DNA of 42,701 nt from assembly GCF_029871205.1 (NCBI RefSeq), contig NZ_SSOJ01000122.1:1-42701 (forward strand). The letters are read 5' to 3'. The stretch is from Pseudomonas sp. BN417. GTDB lineage: Bacteria; Pseudomonadota; Gammaproteobacteria; Pseudomonadales; Pseudomonadaceae. The translations under genes and the position numbers were made by a program. Numbering within the stretch: position 1 is the first letter of the stretch; each line of letters starts with the position of its first letter. A model generated the notes under the pieces. The model was not told the origin of the DNA. It saw only the letters and a list, made by a program, of their open reading frames with translations, and searched no databases. Of this stretch, positions 34,764 to 42,701 are shown in pieces.

Positions 34764-35461
34764 GACGGCGCGCCTCCCTCGATCCGCCGACACAGGTCAT
34801 CGAGGAAATCCGCCGCCGGCACGCCGTTCACCGCCCGGTGGTCGAAGGTCAGCGACAAACCCATGAACTCCCGCTCCACCAGCGTGCCATCGGCCTCGCG
34901 CTGCAGGCGGCGCTGGGTGCCGCCAATACCGATGATGGCCACCTGCGGCACGTTGAGGATGGGGGTGAAGAAGCGCACCCGCGACAGTCCCAGGTTGGAT
35001 ACCGTCACGGTGGCGCCGGTCAGCTCCTTCACCGAGAGCTTGCCGGCGAGCGCCTTGTCCACCAGGGCCCGGCGCGCTGCGGCCAGCCCCTCCGGGTCGA
35101 GCTGGTCGGCGTCGAACAGCGCGGGCGCCACCAGCAGGTCGTCCGGCAGGGGGATGGCCAGGCCCAGGTGAACCGCCACGTGCCGGGTGATCAGGTTGTC
35201 CTGCAGGGTGGCATTGAGCGCGGGATGGTCCTGCAGCGTGCGCACGATCTCGCACAGCAGCAGGTCCTGCAACGAGGCCTGGCTACCGGCCGCCTTCAGC
35301 GCCGCGCGCCGCGCCTGCAGGGCGCTCAGCTCGCATTCGGCATGGTGGGTGAGCTGCGCGGCGGACTGCAGGCTTTCGCTCATCTTCGCCGCGATCATCT
35401 TGCGCATGCCCTTGAGCGGGAGCGTGCTGCTCCCCGGGGGCGGTGTCTGCATCTGGCCCAT
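34760..35461 (-). CDS. 2-oxoacid dehydrogenase E2 catalytic core without lipoyl or E1/E3-binding domain
   Basis: The 233-residue protein starts directly with the catalytic acyltransferase domain (TLPLKGMRKMIAAKMSESLQ). Normal E2 chains are 370-600 residues because lipoyl and peripheral-subunit-binding domains precede this point; both are absent. The active-site motif is FDHRAVNG with His208; the position often held by Asp is Asn212, as in some pyruvate-type E2s. VTVSNLGLSRVRFFTPILNVPQVAIIGIG is the usual core. GGAGTG precedes the ATG. The lipoyl domain is supplied by the separate gene four bases upstream. Confidence 0.88.
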   Translation of the reverse strand: MGQMQTPPPGSSTLPLKGMRKMIAAKMSESLQSAAQLTHHAECELSALQARRAALKAAGSQASLQDLLLCEIVRTLQDHPALNATLQDNLITRHVAVHLGLAIPLPDDLLVAPALFDADQLDPEGLAAARRALVDKALAGKLSVKELTGATVTVSNLGLSRVRFFTPILNVPQVAIIGIGGTQRRLQREADGTLVEREFMGLSLTFDHRAVNGVPAADFLDDLCRRIEGGAPS

Positions 35462-35464
35462 GGG

Positions 35465-35698
35465 TCACTCCACACGGGCGATGGTCGCGCCCTTGGCGAC
35501 CACCGCGTCTTCTTCTTCGAGAATCTTCAGCACGCCGGAAGCCGGCGCCTCGATCTCGAACTGGGCCTTCTCGGACATGATCTCGGCCACCAGGTCGCCC
35601 TGGGCGACCTCGGCGCCATCACTGACCAGCCAGGAGGTGATCACGGCTTCGGCATCGCCTTCCCAGAGGTCGTCGGCGATCAGGATAGGGGTGGACAT
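35465..35698 (-). CDS. Free-standing lipoyl carrier protein
   Basis: This 77-residue protein is a single biotinyl/lipoyl domain: a WEGDAEAVITSWLVSDGAEVAQGD beta sandwich, then the modification hairpin AEIMSEKAQFEIEAPASGVL with Lys44 as attachment site, and a closing strand. It would carry lipoate between E1, the E2 core and E3. Only three bases separate it from E1-beta on one side and E2 on the other. GAGGAG supports the start. Glu-Lys-Ala replaces the usual Asp-Lys-Ala/Val. Confidence 0.9.
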   Translation of the reverse strand: MSTPILIADDLWEGDAEAVITSWLVSDGAEVAQGDLVAEIMSEKAQFEIEAPASGVLKILEEEDAVVAKGATIARVE

Positions 35699-35701
35699 GG
35701 C

Positions 35702-36727
<1,026 letters not shown>

Positions 36728-36757
36728 TGTCGTAATTCCTGTGTCGATTTTGGCGGT

Positions 36758-37867
36758 TCAGTGACAGGCATCGGCAGGCGCGACGACGGAAGCGGCGGGC
36801 CTGACGATGATCTTCACGTTCTGGTCCTTGTTGTTCACCAGCTCCTCGAAGCCTTGTTCGAGGATGTGTTCCAGTTCGATCCGCCCGGTGATCAGCGGGG
36901 TGACGTCCAGGCGGCCGTCTGCGATCAGCGCGATGACATCGGCGAATTCGCCGTTGTAGGCCAGCGCGCCGATCACCTGTTTCTCGGTGGCGACGATTTC
37001 GAAGAAGTTGAACTCGCTGGGCTCCTCGAAGATGCCCACCATCACGCAACGCCCGCCCTTGCGGATCACGTCGATGGCCAGCTTGGCGGTGGCCTTGTGG
37101 CCGATGCACTCGAAGGACACCGCGGCGCCGTAACCCTCGGTCAGCTCGCGCACGGCGGCGATGGCGTCGCACTGGCTGGGGTCGATGACCTCGGTGGCAC
37201 CCACTTCCAGCGCCTTGGCCTTGCGCGCCGTGGACATTTCGAGGGCGATGATTCGCGCCGCACCAGCGGCGCGGGCGCACATGATGGTGCACAGGCCGAT
37301 GGTGCCGGCGCCGACCACCACCACCGTCTGGCCGAGCAGGCTGTCGGCCTTCTTCACCGCGTGCATGCCCACCGCCAGGGGCTCGATCAGCGCCCCTGCC
37401 TCGGCGGGGAAGCCTTCCGGCAGGCGGTACAGCAGGTTGGCCGGAACGTTGACCCGTTCGGCGAAGGCGCCGTTGTTCATCAGCCCGGTGAAGGCGAGGT
37501 GCTCGCACAGGTTGTACTGGCCCTGCTGGCAGAACCAGCATGTGCCGCAGTGCTGGCAGGCGTCGGCGGCGACTCGCTCGCCCACGGCGAAATGCGAGAC
37601 GCCCTCGCCCAGGGCGACGATCTCGCCGCAGAACTCGTGGCCGAGGATGCACTGGCCCTTCAGGCCGGTGAGCGGATGGGCAGTGTCGGTGGGGATGAAT
37701 ACCGGCCCGGCCAGGTATTCGTGGAGGTCCGAGCCGCAGATGCCGCACCACTCGACGCGGATCTGCACCCAGCCGGCCTGCGGTTGCCGCGGGAGGGCGA
37801 CGTCCTGCAGGCGGATGTCGCGGCGGCCGTGCCAGACCGCGGCTTTCATGGTCGGTTGTCGGTACAT
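36758..37867 (-). CDS. bdhA: Zinc-dependent alcohol dehydrogenase, 2,3-butanediol dehydrogenase-like
   Basis: This 369-residue medium-chain dehydrogenase closely follows Pseudomonas 2,3-butanediol dehydrogenase. It has CGICGSDLHEYLAGPVFIP, GHEFCGEIV, a structural-zinc loop ACQHCGTCWFCQQGQYNLC with four Cys, and a Rossmann motif VVGAGTIGLCTI. The family oxidises butanediol to acetoin with NAD, matching an acetoin-type dehydrogenase in the same operon. AAGGAG lies seven bases before ATG 37867. It sits between E1-alpha and E1-beta (38 and 30 base gaps), so its product is likely the substrate of the complex. Confidence 0.87.
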   Translation of the reverse strand: MYRQPTMKAAVWHGRRDIRLQDVALPRQPQAGWVQIRVEWCGICGSDLHEYLAGPVFIPTDTAHPLTGLKGQCILGHEFCGEIVALGEGVSHFAVGERVAADACQHCGTCWFCQQGQYNLCEHLAFTGLMNNGAFAERVNVPANLLYRLPEGFPAEAGALIEPLAVGMHAVKKADSLLGQTVVVVGAGTIGLCTIMCARAAGAARIIALEMSTARKAKALEVGATEVIDPSQCDAIAAVRELTEGYGAAVSFECIGHKATAKLAIDVIRKGGRCVMVGIFEEPSEFNFFEIVATEKQVIGALAYNGEFADVIALIADGRLDVTPLITGRIELEHILEQGFEELVNNKDQNVKIIVRPAASVVAPADACH

Positions 37868-37905
37868 GTCGGTCTCCTTCTTGTGGTTGTTGTGCCGGGT
37901 TCCGT

Positions 37906-38895
37906 TCACACGAACACCATTTCCAGGGCTTCTTCCGGTGCCGGGTAGTCACTGTCGCGGGCGAACCGCACGGCGGCATCGACACGGCCACGGGCGCGCT
38001 CTTCGATGCCGGCGGCGCCGATCTCGTCCAGCACGCCCAGCTCCAGCAACCGCTGGCGGTAGGCCGGAATCGGGTCCTTCTGCACCAGGGCTTCCTTCTC
38101 GCCGGCCGGGCGGTAGGTTTCGCCGTCACCCATGAAGTGGCCGGCCAGGCGGTGGGTCTCGATCTCGATCAGGCTCGGCCCATCCCCGGCGCGGGCTCGG
38201 GCGAGGGCTTCAGCGGCGGCCGCGAAGATGGCGTCGGCGTCGTTGCCCGGGACGAATACGCCGGGCATGCCATAGGCGGCAGCACGCAGGTAGTTGCGCT
38301 CGATGGCGGTGGAAGCGGCCTTGGCCACCGAGATGCCCCAGGCGTTGTCCTCGATAACGAAGACCACCGGCAGCTTCCACAGCGCGGCCAGGTTCAGCGT
38401 CTCGTGGAAGGCGCCCTGGTTCGCCGCGCCTTCGCCCAGGTAGGCCACGGCGACGCCGGCCTTGCCCTGCAGCTGCCGCGACAGGGCCGCGCCCACGGCC
38501 GGGCCCATGCCCTGGGCGATGATGCCGGAGCAGGAGAAGTTCACCCTGGCGTCGAACAGGTGCATGTGACCGCCCCGGCCACCGGACAGGCCGGTCTTCT
38601 TGCCGAAGATCTCAGCGACCATCTCGTCGAGGTCGACGCCCTTGGCCACGGCTATGTGGTGCGGGCGATGGGTGGCGGTGACGATGTCGTCGGTCGTCAG
38701 GTGGGCGCAGACGCCCACGGCACAGGGCTCCTGGCCGTTGGACAGGTGCATCTCGCCGGGGATGGGCCCGTTGGCCATGTTGAAGACCGGCGTCTTGCCT
38801 TCCATGTAAATGCGCTCGATGGACTCCTCCAGGTAGCGGCTGACGAGCATCTGCTCGAACATCCAGAGGCGCTGGTCGTTGCTGGGTATGGTCAT
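37906..38895 (-). CDS. 2-oxoacid/acetoin dehydrogenase E1 alpha subunit
   Basis: The 329-residue thiamine-diphosphate subunit has the ThDP/Mg motif GEGAANQGAFHETLNLAA...DNAWGIS, THRPHHIAVAKGVDLDEMVAEIFGK and SGGRGGHMHLFD. Length and motifs fit acetoin dehydrogenase E1-alpha (AcoA) or single pyruvate-type E1-alpha proteins. GAGGAG precedes the ATG and the GMC gene ends 12 bases upstream. No E3 gene is in the operon, so the general lipoamide dehydrogenase of the cell is presumably used. Confidence 0.92.
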   Translation of the reverse strand: MTIPSNDQRLWMFEQMLVSRYLEESIERIYMEGKTPVFNMANGPIPGEMHLSNGQEPCAVGVCAHLTTDDIVTATHRPHHIAVAKGVDLDEMVAEIFGKKTGLSGGRGGHMHLFDARVNFSCSGIIAQGMGPAVGAALSRQLQGKAGVAVAYLGEGAANQGAFHETLNLAALWKLPVVFVIEDNAWGISVAKAASTAIERNYLRAAAYGMPGVFVPGNDADAIFAAAAEALARARAGDGPSLIEIETHRLAGHFMGDGETYRPAGEKEALVQKDPIPAYRQRLLELGVLDEIGAAGIEERARGRVDAAVRFARDSDYPAPEEALEMVFV

Positions 38896-38907
38896 GGAAT
38901 CGGCTCC

Positions 38908-40488
38908 TCAGAGGGCGCGCTGGTTGAGCAGCGAGCCGATGTGCTCGGCCTGGCGCAGGGCCAGGGCGACAATGGTCAGCGTCGGGTTCTGCCCGCCGCT
39001 GGTGGTGAACTGGCTGCCGTCGGAGACGAACAGGTTGGGAATGTCGTGGCTCTGGCCCCACTTGTTCACCACGCCGTCGGCGGCCTTGGCGCTCATGCGG
39101 TTGGTGCCCATGTTGTGGCTGGCCGGGTAGGACGGCAGGCGGATGACTTCCGTGGCGCCGACCGCCTCGTAGCACTTGCGGGTCTGCTCCACACCGTGGT
39201 CGCGCATGGCGTTGTCGAAGGCGTGGTCATCCTTGTGCACCACCGGAATCGGCAGACCGTACTGGTCCTTCTCGCTGCCGTGGAGGGTGATGCGGTTGCT
39301 CTCCATGGGCAGGTCTTCGCCGCACAGCCAGACGCCGGACATGTGGTCGTAGCGCTCCATCTTCGCCGTGAAGCCACGGCCCCAGCCCTGCGGGGTCGGG
39401 TCGAGGAAGGCGGACATGAAGGGCAGGCCGAGGGAAAGGATTTCCAGGCGGTAGCCGCCGACGAAGCCGCGCGAGGTGTCGTTGTAGGACTCGTCGGAGA
39501 TGATCCCGGCGCAGGTGGTGCCGCGGTACATGTGCACCGGCTTGGGCAGCACCGCGTAGATGCCGGCGGTGGTGTGGCACATGTAGTTGCGCCCCACCTG
39601 GCCGGAGGAGTTGGCCAGGCCGTCCTTGAACATCGAGGACTCGGAGTTGAGCAGCAGGCGCGGCGACTCGATCGAGTTGCCGGCCACGCAGACCACGCGC
39701 GCCTTCTGCCGCTGCTGGCGGCCCTGGGCGTCGGCATAGACCACTCCGGTGACCCGCCCACGGGCATCGTGCTCGATGCGCAGCGCCATGCTCTGCGGAC
39801 GCACCTCGCAGTTGCCGGTGGCCTCGGCGCGGGGGATGTCGGTGTAGAGGGTGGACCACTTGGCGCCGATGCGGCAGCCCTGCATGCAGAAGCCGATCTG
39901 CATGCACCCGGGCCGACTGTCATAGGGCTGGGTATTGATCGCCATCGGCCCGGACTGGATTTCCTTGTAGCCGACTCGCTGGGCGCCGGTGGCCAGCACC
40001 TTGAAGGAGTTGTGCCACTGGTGGTACGGCATCCCGGTGCTCGGCCCGGTCACGCCCATGTGCTTCTCGGCCTTGACGTACCAGGGCTCCAGCTCTTCGT
40101 AGCTGAGCGGCCAGTCGAGCAGGTTGGCGCCCTTGATGTCGCCATTCTCGGTGCGCATGCGGAACTCGAAATCGCGAAAGCGCAAGGCGACGCCGGCCCA
40201 GTGCACGGAGCTGCCGCCCACCGCCTTGACGATCCAGGCCGGCAGGTTCGGGTGGTTGCGCGCCACGTCCCAGCCACCGGTGGCGATGCGTTTGTCGAGC
40301 CAGGAAATCTTGTTGAACATGGCCCACTCATCGTTCTCGATGTCGGACATCTCGAAGCGCTTGCCGGCCTCCAGCACCACGCTGCGGATGCCTTGCCGGG
40401 CCAGGGCATGGGCCAGGGTGCCGCCGCCGGCGCCCGAGCCGATGATGACGACGACATCGCCGTCGTCCTGGGAGAATTTCGCTGCCAT
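38908..40488 (-). CDS. GMC-family FAD oxidoreductase
   Basis: The product is a 526-residue GMC flavoprotein: FAD-binding VVVIIGSGAGGGTLAHALARQG near the N-terminus, GGSSVHWAGVALRF, and the C-terminal GMC region with SHNMGTNRM and GGQNPTLTIVALALRQ. It groups by look with the large subunits of gluconate-2-dehydrogenase/sorbitol/glucoside-3-dehydrogenase complexes. It has no signal of its own; the upstream Tat protein probably carries it to the periplasm folded. ATG 40488 has AGGG eight bases before it; an ATG five codons upstream has none. The cytochrome c subunit usual in such complexes is not in this operon. Confidence 0.9.
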   Translation of the reverse strand: MAAKFSQDDGDVVVIIGSGAGGGTLAHALARQGIRSVVLEAGKRFEMSDIENDEWAMFNKISWLDKRIATGGWDVARNHPNLPAWIVKAVGGSSVHWAGVALRFRDFEFRMRTENGDIKGANLLDWPLSYEELEPWYVKAEKHMGVTGPSTGMPYHQWHNSFKVLATGAQRVGYKEIQSGPMAINTQPYDSRPGCMQIGFCMQGCRIGAKWSTLYTDIPRAEATGNCEVRPQSMALRIEHDARGRVTGVVYADAQGRQQRQKARVVCVAGNSIESPRLLLNSESSMFKDGLANSSGQVGRNYMCHTTAGIYAVLPKPVHMYRGTTCAGIISDESYNDTSRGFVGGYRLEILSLGLPFMSAFLDPTPQGWGRGFTAKMERYDHMSGVWLCGEDLPMESNRITLHGSEKDQYGLPIPVVHKDDHAFDNAMRDHGVEQTRKCYEAVGATEVIRLPSYPASHNMGTNRMSAKAADGVVNKWGQSHDIPNLFVSDGSQFTTSGGQNPTLTIVALALRQAEHIGSLLNQRAL

Positions 40489-40539
40489 GGGGTTAACCCT
40501 CATTGTTGGAATGGAAGGAGCCGCGAAGGAAATGGCCGC

Positions 40540-41058
40540 TCAGAGCCAGTCGAGGTCGTTGAAGCCGCGGGCGAGATAGCCGCCCTTCTCCACCGACGAA
40601 CCCTCGTAGCCGAACAGCGGGAACAGCGTCTTGTTGTCGTACAGGCCGAACATCAGCGCGCTGCGGGTTTCACGGAAGAACGGGGTGGTCTCGACCTCGC
40701 GCAGCAGGGCGACGCGGTCGTCCTCGCCGGCGATGTCCTCGAAGGCGCGGCCATGCACGGCGCGGGCGCGGGCCTGCAGGGCCTTGAGGCCGTCACGGAC
40801 CAGGTCCGGCTGCTTGCCGACCAGCTCGAACAGCGACTTGGCGTAGGGCGCATCGCCGAGACGGTCGTGGGGATAGATGTCGCGGCCCATGCGCAACAGC
40901 CCGGCGGGCAGCTGGGGCAACAGGTCATCGGCGATGGCTGTGACGGGAATGAGCTGGCTGGTGGCGGCGCTGGCGCCGAGGATCAGGGCGGACTGGCCCG
41001 ACAGGCTGAGGAAGCGCCTGCGGCTGAGCGCGGTGCCCATGGGCGATGAGTCATGCAT
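40540..41058 (-). CDS. Tat-exported gluconate 2-dehydrogenase subunit 3-like protein
   Basis: The 172-residue small subunit has an N-terminal twin-arginine signal: SRRRFLSLSGQSALILGASAATS with Arg13 and Arg14, then a likely cleavage near AIA. The mature part matches the gluconate_2-dh3 domain (GRDIYPHDRLGDAPYA at the start, ALMFGLYDNKTLFPLFGYEGSS and GGYLARGFNDLDW at the end). It chaperones and co-exports the GMC subunit. GGAG lies eight bases before ATG 41058. First gene of the operon; a sigma-54 promoter lies ~105 bases upstream of its start. Confidence 0.88.
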   Translation of the reverse strand: MHDSSPMGTALSRRRFLSLSGQSALILGASAATSQLIPVTAIADDLLPQLPAGLLRMGRDIYPHDRLGDAPYAKSLFELVGKQPDLVRDGLKALQARARAVHGRAFEDIAGEDDRVALLREVETTPFFRETRSALMFGLYDNKTLFPLFGYEGSSVEKGGYLARGFNDLDWL

Positions 41059-41163
41059 GGCAGAACTCCAGGCTATTGCCGGCACGCCTGCAAGGTGGGA
41101 ACAGGTGTGGCCGACGTTGTTGTTATTCGTCCGGGTGCCTTTTCGGCCCCTCGATAGCCAGGG

Positions 41164-41179
41164 AGCAGCTTGTGTGCCA
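41164..41179 (-). promoter_or_regulatory. Sigma-54 (-24/-12) promoter of the split-E2 operon
   Basis: The minus strand reads TGGCACACAAGCTGCT, with GG and GC ten bases apart exactly as in the sigma-54 consensus (TGGCAC, then TTGC; here CTGC). Transcription would start about 95 bases before the first gene. Such promoters need an enhancer-binding activator; acetoin operons are commonly controlled in this way by AcoR. No activator gene lies beside the operon within the window. Confidence 0.7.
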
Positions 41180-41254
41180 ATGCTGCAGAACAAGCTCAAA
41201 GCATTGTTTTAACAGGGTTTTTTATTGAAAAGCGGTCAATGGCCGATGACCACC

Positions 41255-41304
41255 TGTAAAGCATCGGCTTTACAGCTGTAAGGCATCCGTCCAAGGGCTT
41301 TACA
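41255..41304 (-). promoter_or_regulatory. Palindromic upstream activator sites
   Basis: TGTAAAGC (41255-41262) and GCTTTACA (41267-41274) form a perfect 8-base inverted repeat with a 4-base spacer. A second pair, TGTAAGGC (41277-41284) and GCTTTACA (41297-41304), has a 12-base spacer. The sites are centred roughly 90-120 bases upstream of the sigma-54 promoter, the usual place for an enhancer-binding protein. Confidence 0.6.
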
Positions 41305-41347
41305 TCCGCAGAGGCCTCCTTGAAACCTGAGTGGTTAGCGCGCTTTC

Positions 41348-41379
41348 GTAGGATGGGTGGAGCGGAGCGATACCCATCG
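41348..41379. repeat. Dispersed GTAGGATGGGT-type repeat
   Basis: The segment GTAGGATGGGTGGAGCGG...ATACCCATC folds by pairing GATGGGT with ACCCATC. An inverted fragment (GGGGTATCGCCTCGCTC) follows at about 41396. It is a common pseudomonad intergenic repeat. The rest of 41380-41664 holds no gene I can support; a minus-strand 66-codon frame there has no ribosome site. Confidence 0.6.
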
Positions 41380-41664
41380 AGCCCCCGGTCACTGAGGGGT
41401 ATCGCCTCGCTCGCGGAACACCGCCCGCCCCATCCGGAGTAAAGACTCATTCATTCGCGTCTGCGGGGAAGCGTTCAGCTCCGGGCGGAACGAGATCCAG
41501 CAATTCCTGGCGATTCCGCAGACAGCCCAATGTCCGCAGCAACGTCCGTCCAGATAACCGGCCGTGTCCGACAACCGCTTCAGTCGCCGCAGGGGCTACA
41601 TGGATTAGCGCCTGTGCAAGCCTCATCGCTTCAGCCATGGAGCTCATGAAGGAGGCACAGCGCG

Positions 41665-42701
41665 ATGGAAAGACTGGTGAAACGATCGTTTCTCGACCCC
41701 ATCAACGAAGACCAGGTGGAGGATCCCTTCTTTGCCGTGGCGACGGTCGACAGGGCACTGGGCGCCCCTTGGAAACTAACCGGGCTCGAGGCCTTGCTCC
41801 GCGAATGCGGCACCGACTACCGCGACAGCCAACGGCCGTACTACCGGGACCAAATTCTCGAGAAAGTTCGCCGCGGCGACTGGCTGCTGGTCAGCCGGCG
41901 CCCCTTCAAGCCGCTGAGCGGCAAGCAGCGCTCCTGGACCGATGATCTCGGCTTTTTCGGCGGTCAGCCTACCGCCCCCGCCGAGTCCAAACTCCCGCCC
42001 GATTGGAAACCCTTCACACCCACCCTACAGGCCAGACTGCGCGTCGCCCTGCGCATCGGCGTGTTCTTCGACGGCACCTACAACAACGCCGCCAACGCCG
42101 CCCAGGGCCAGCTCTGCGGCGCCCAGCACGCCATCACCGAGGATGACCTGGACGCCAGCTGCAAGCCCTATATGCGCGACCCGGAGAGCAGCTATGGCAA
42201 TGGCGTGACCAATATCAAGCTGCTCCACGACCTGTATCCCGAAACCCAGAAGCTGCCGACCAGCGCCAAACAAGCTCATCGTCGGGTCTATGTCGAAGGC
42301 ATTGGAACCCGTGCAGGCGAAGAGGACAGCCCGTTCGGAGCCGGAACAGGACGTGGTGCCACTGGCGTGGAAGCGAAGGTGCGGGACGCATTCAGGTATG
42401 TCCGGAGAACATGCTACGACTTCATCGACGAAAACCCCGAGTATGAAATCGAATCACTGACCATCGACATCTTCGGCTTCAGCCGCGGCGCAGCGGCGGC
42501 TCGCCACTTCGCCAACCAACTGGCCAAGGGTCGCAACGGCCCGCTGGGCATGATGTTCCCCGATACCACCAGCACCTTCAGCAAGGACCTGAGCGGCCGC
42601 TACGGGCAGGGAGTACAAGTGGCCTTTATCGGCCTGTTCGACACCGTGGCCTCCACCGCCGGCCTGGCCAACCTGGGCAATGTGCGCAGCGCCAGCACCC
42701 C
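41665..42701 (+). CDS. DUF2235 / T6SS Tle-type lipase effector (partial, runs off the window)
   Basis: The frame starts at ATG 41665, with AAGGAGG at 41649-41655, and stays open to the window end (345 codons seen). Residues 1-120 are an N-terminal region without known motif. From about 129 the DUF2235 hydrolase begins (LRIGVFFDGTYNNAANA), with the nucleophile elbow GFSRGAAAARHFAN at Ser273 and GLFDTVAST following. These match type VI secretion phospholipase effectors of the Tle1 group, delivered into rival cells to attack membranes. The C-terminal end and any immunity gene lie beyond the window. Confidence 0.85.
   Translation, partial: MERLVKRSFLDPINEDQVEDPFFAVATVDRALGAPWKLTGLEALLRECGTDYRDSQRPYYRDQILEKVRRGDWLLVSRRPFKPLSGKQRSWTDDLGFFGGQPTAPAESKLPPDWKPFTPTLQARLRVALRIGVFFDGTYNNAANAAQGQLCGAQHAITEDDLDASCKPYMRDPESSYGNGVTNIKLLHDLYPETQKLPTSAKQAHRRVYVEGIGTRAGEEDSPFGAGTGRGATGVEAKVRDAFRYVRRTCYDFIDENPEYEIESLTIDIFGFSRGAAAARHFANQLAKGRNGPLGMMFPDTTSTFSKDLSGRYGQGVQVAFIGLFDTVASTAGLANLGNVRSAST

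Noticed and set aside
34760-35461. E2 gene as a pseudogene truncated at the N-terminus
   Set aside because: It has its own start and ribosome site, an intact catalytic core with His208, and the missing lipoyl domain is supplied by an intact gene four bases upstream.
38137-41049. Very long plus-strand open frame (970 codons) opposite the GMC and E1-alpha genes
   Set aside because: It is antisense to genes with clear family motifs, and its translation is a low-complexity His/Gly/Val-rich product typical of high-G+C antisense frames.
41255-41274. TyrR/PhhR box
   Set aside because: The half-sites TGTAAA and TTTACA are 8 bases apart, not the 6 expected, so I call it an unassigned palindrome.
41447-41647. 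66-codon minus-strand frame between the split-E2 operon and the lipase gene
   Set aside because: It has no ribosome site, no recognisable family, and sits in repeat-rich intergenic DNA.

Overview
The window reads as chromosomal DNA of a high-G+C Pseudomonas. Supporting signs are the mmsAB valine genes, PrpD, a CntA/CntB carnitine oxygenase, DUF1652 and DUF3703 proteins, MSNRQ-type cold-shock proteins, an inverted REP pair (REPIN), other dispersed palindromes of the kind seen in pseudomonads, and a Tle-type type VI secretion lipase at the right edge. The species cannot be fixed from the sequence alone. No rRNA, tRNA, CRISPR array, intact transposase or prophage was seen.

Layout. 1-2002: two same-strand copies of a ~210-240 bp dispersed repeat flank an isochorismatase-family gene and a decayed LysE exporter fragment. 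2124-8531: small metabolic genes (alpha/beta hydrolase, DUF2855, CxxGxCxC protein, PaaI-like thioesterase, nitroreductase, GNAT, PuuE-like deacetylase, methyltransferase). 8729-9681: two divergent cold-shock genes share a 533 bp leader region. 9796-14359: cytoplasmic trypsin-like protease, lipoprotein, solitary prpD, a 47-aa proline-rich protein and a ClpP-fold periplasmic protein.

14684-23703 is a carnitine catabolism island. It holds a CaiT-like BCCT carrier, CntA (Rieske oxygenase with the diagnostic Glu205), CntB, an aldehyde dehydrogenase, a D-malate/tartrate-type dehydrogenase with a divergent LysR regulator, and an HTH-PAS-PAS protein downstream of cntB. The inferred route is carnitine to trimethylamine plus malic semialdehyde, then D-malate, then pyruvate. 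A near-identical 30 bp element lies upstream of both cntA and the carrier gene and looks like a shared operator.

23821-26861 holds a DUF3703 protein, a methyltransferase, a TSUP permease, a DUF1652 protein and two orphan intrinsic terminators that may end unannotated small RNAs. 27030-33944 is a LysR gene facing a four-gene valine/branched-acid operon (acyl-CoA synthetase, mmsA, mmsB, acyl-CoA dehydrogenase), with a REPIN between mmsA and mmsB and a strong terminator at the end.

33990-41304 is the most unusual part. It is an eight-gene minus-strand operon: a Tat-signal gluconate-dehydrogenase-subunit-3 protein, a GMC flavoprotein, E1-alpha, a butanediol-dehydrogenase-like zinc enzyme, E1-beta, a free-standing 77-aa lipoyl protein, an E2 stripped to its catalytic core, and a lipoate-ligase-family protein. 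A good sigma-54 promoter and upstream palindromes precede it. It looks like a periplasmic oxidation feeding a 2-oxoacid/acetoin-type dehydrogenase with a split E2 and its own lipoylation enzyme; the substrate is unknown. The window ends inside a type VI lipase effector gene.
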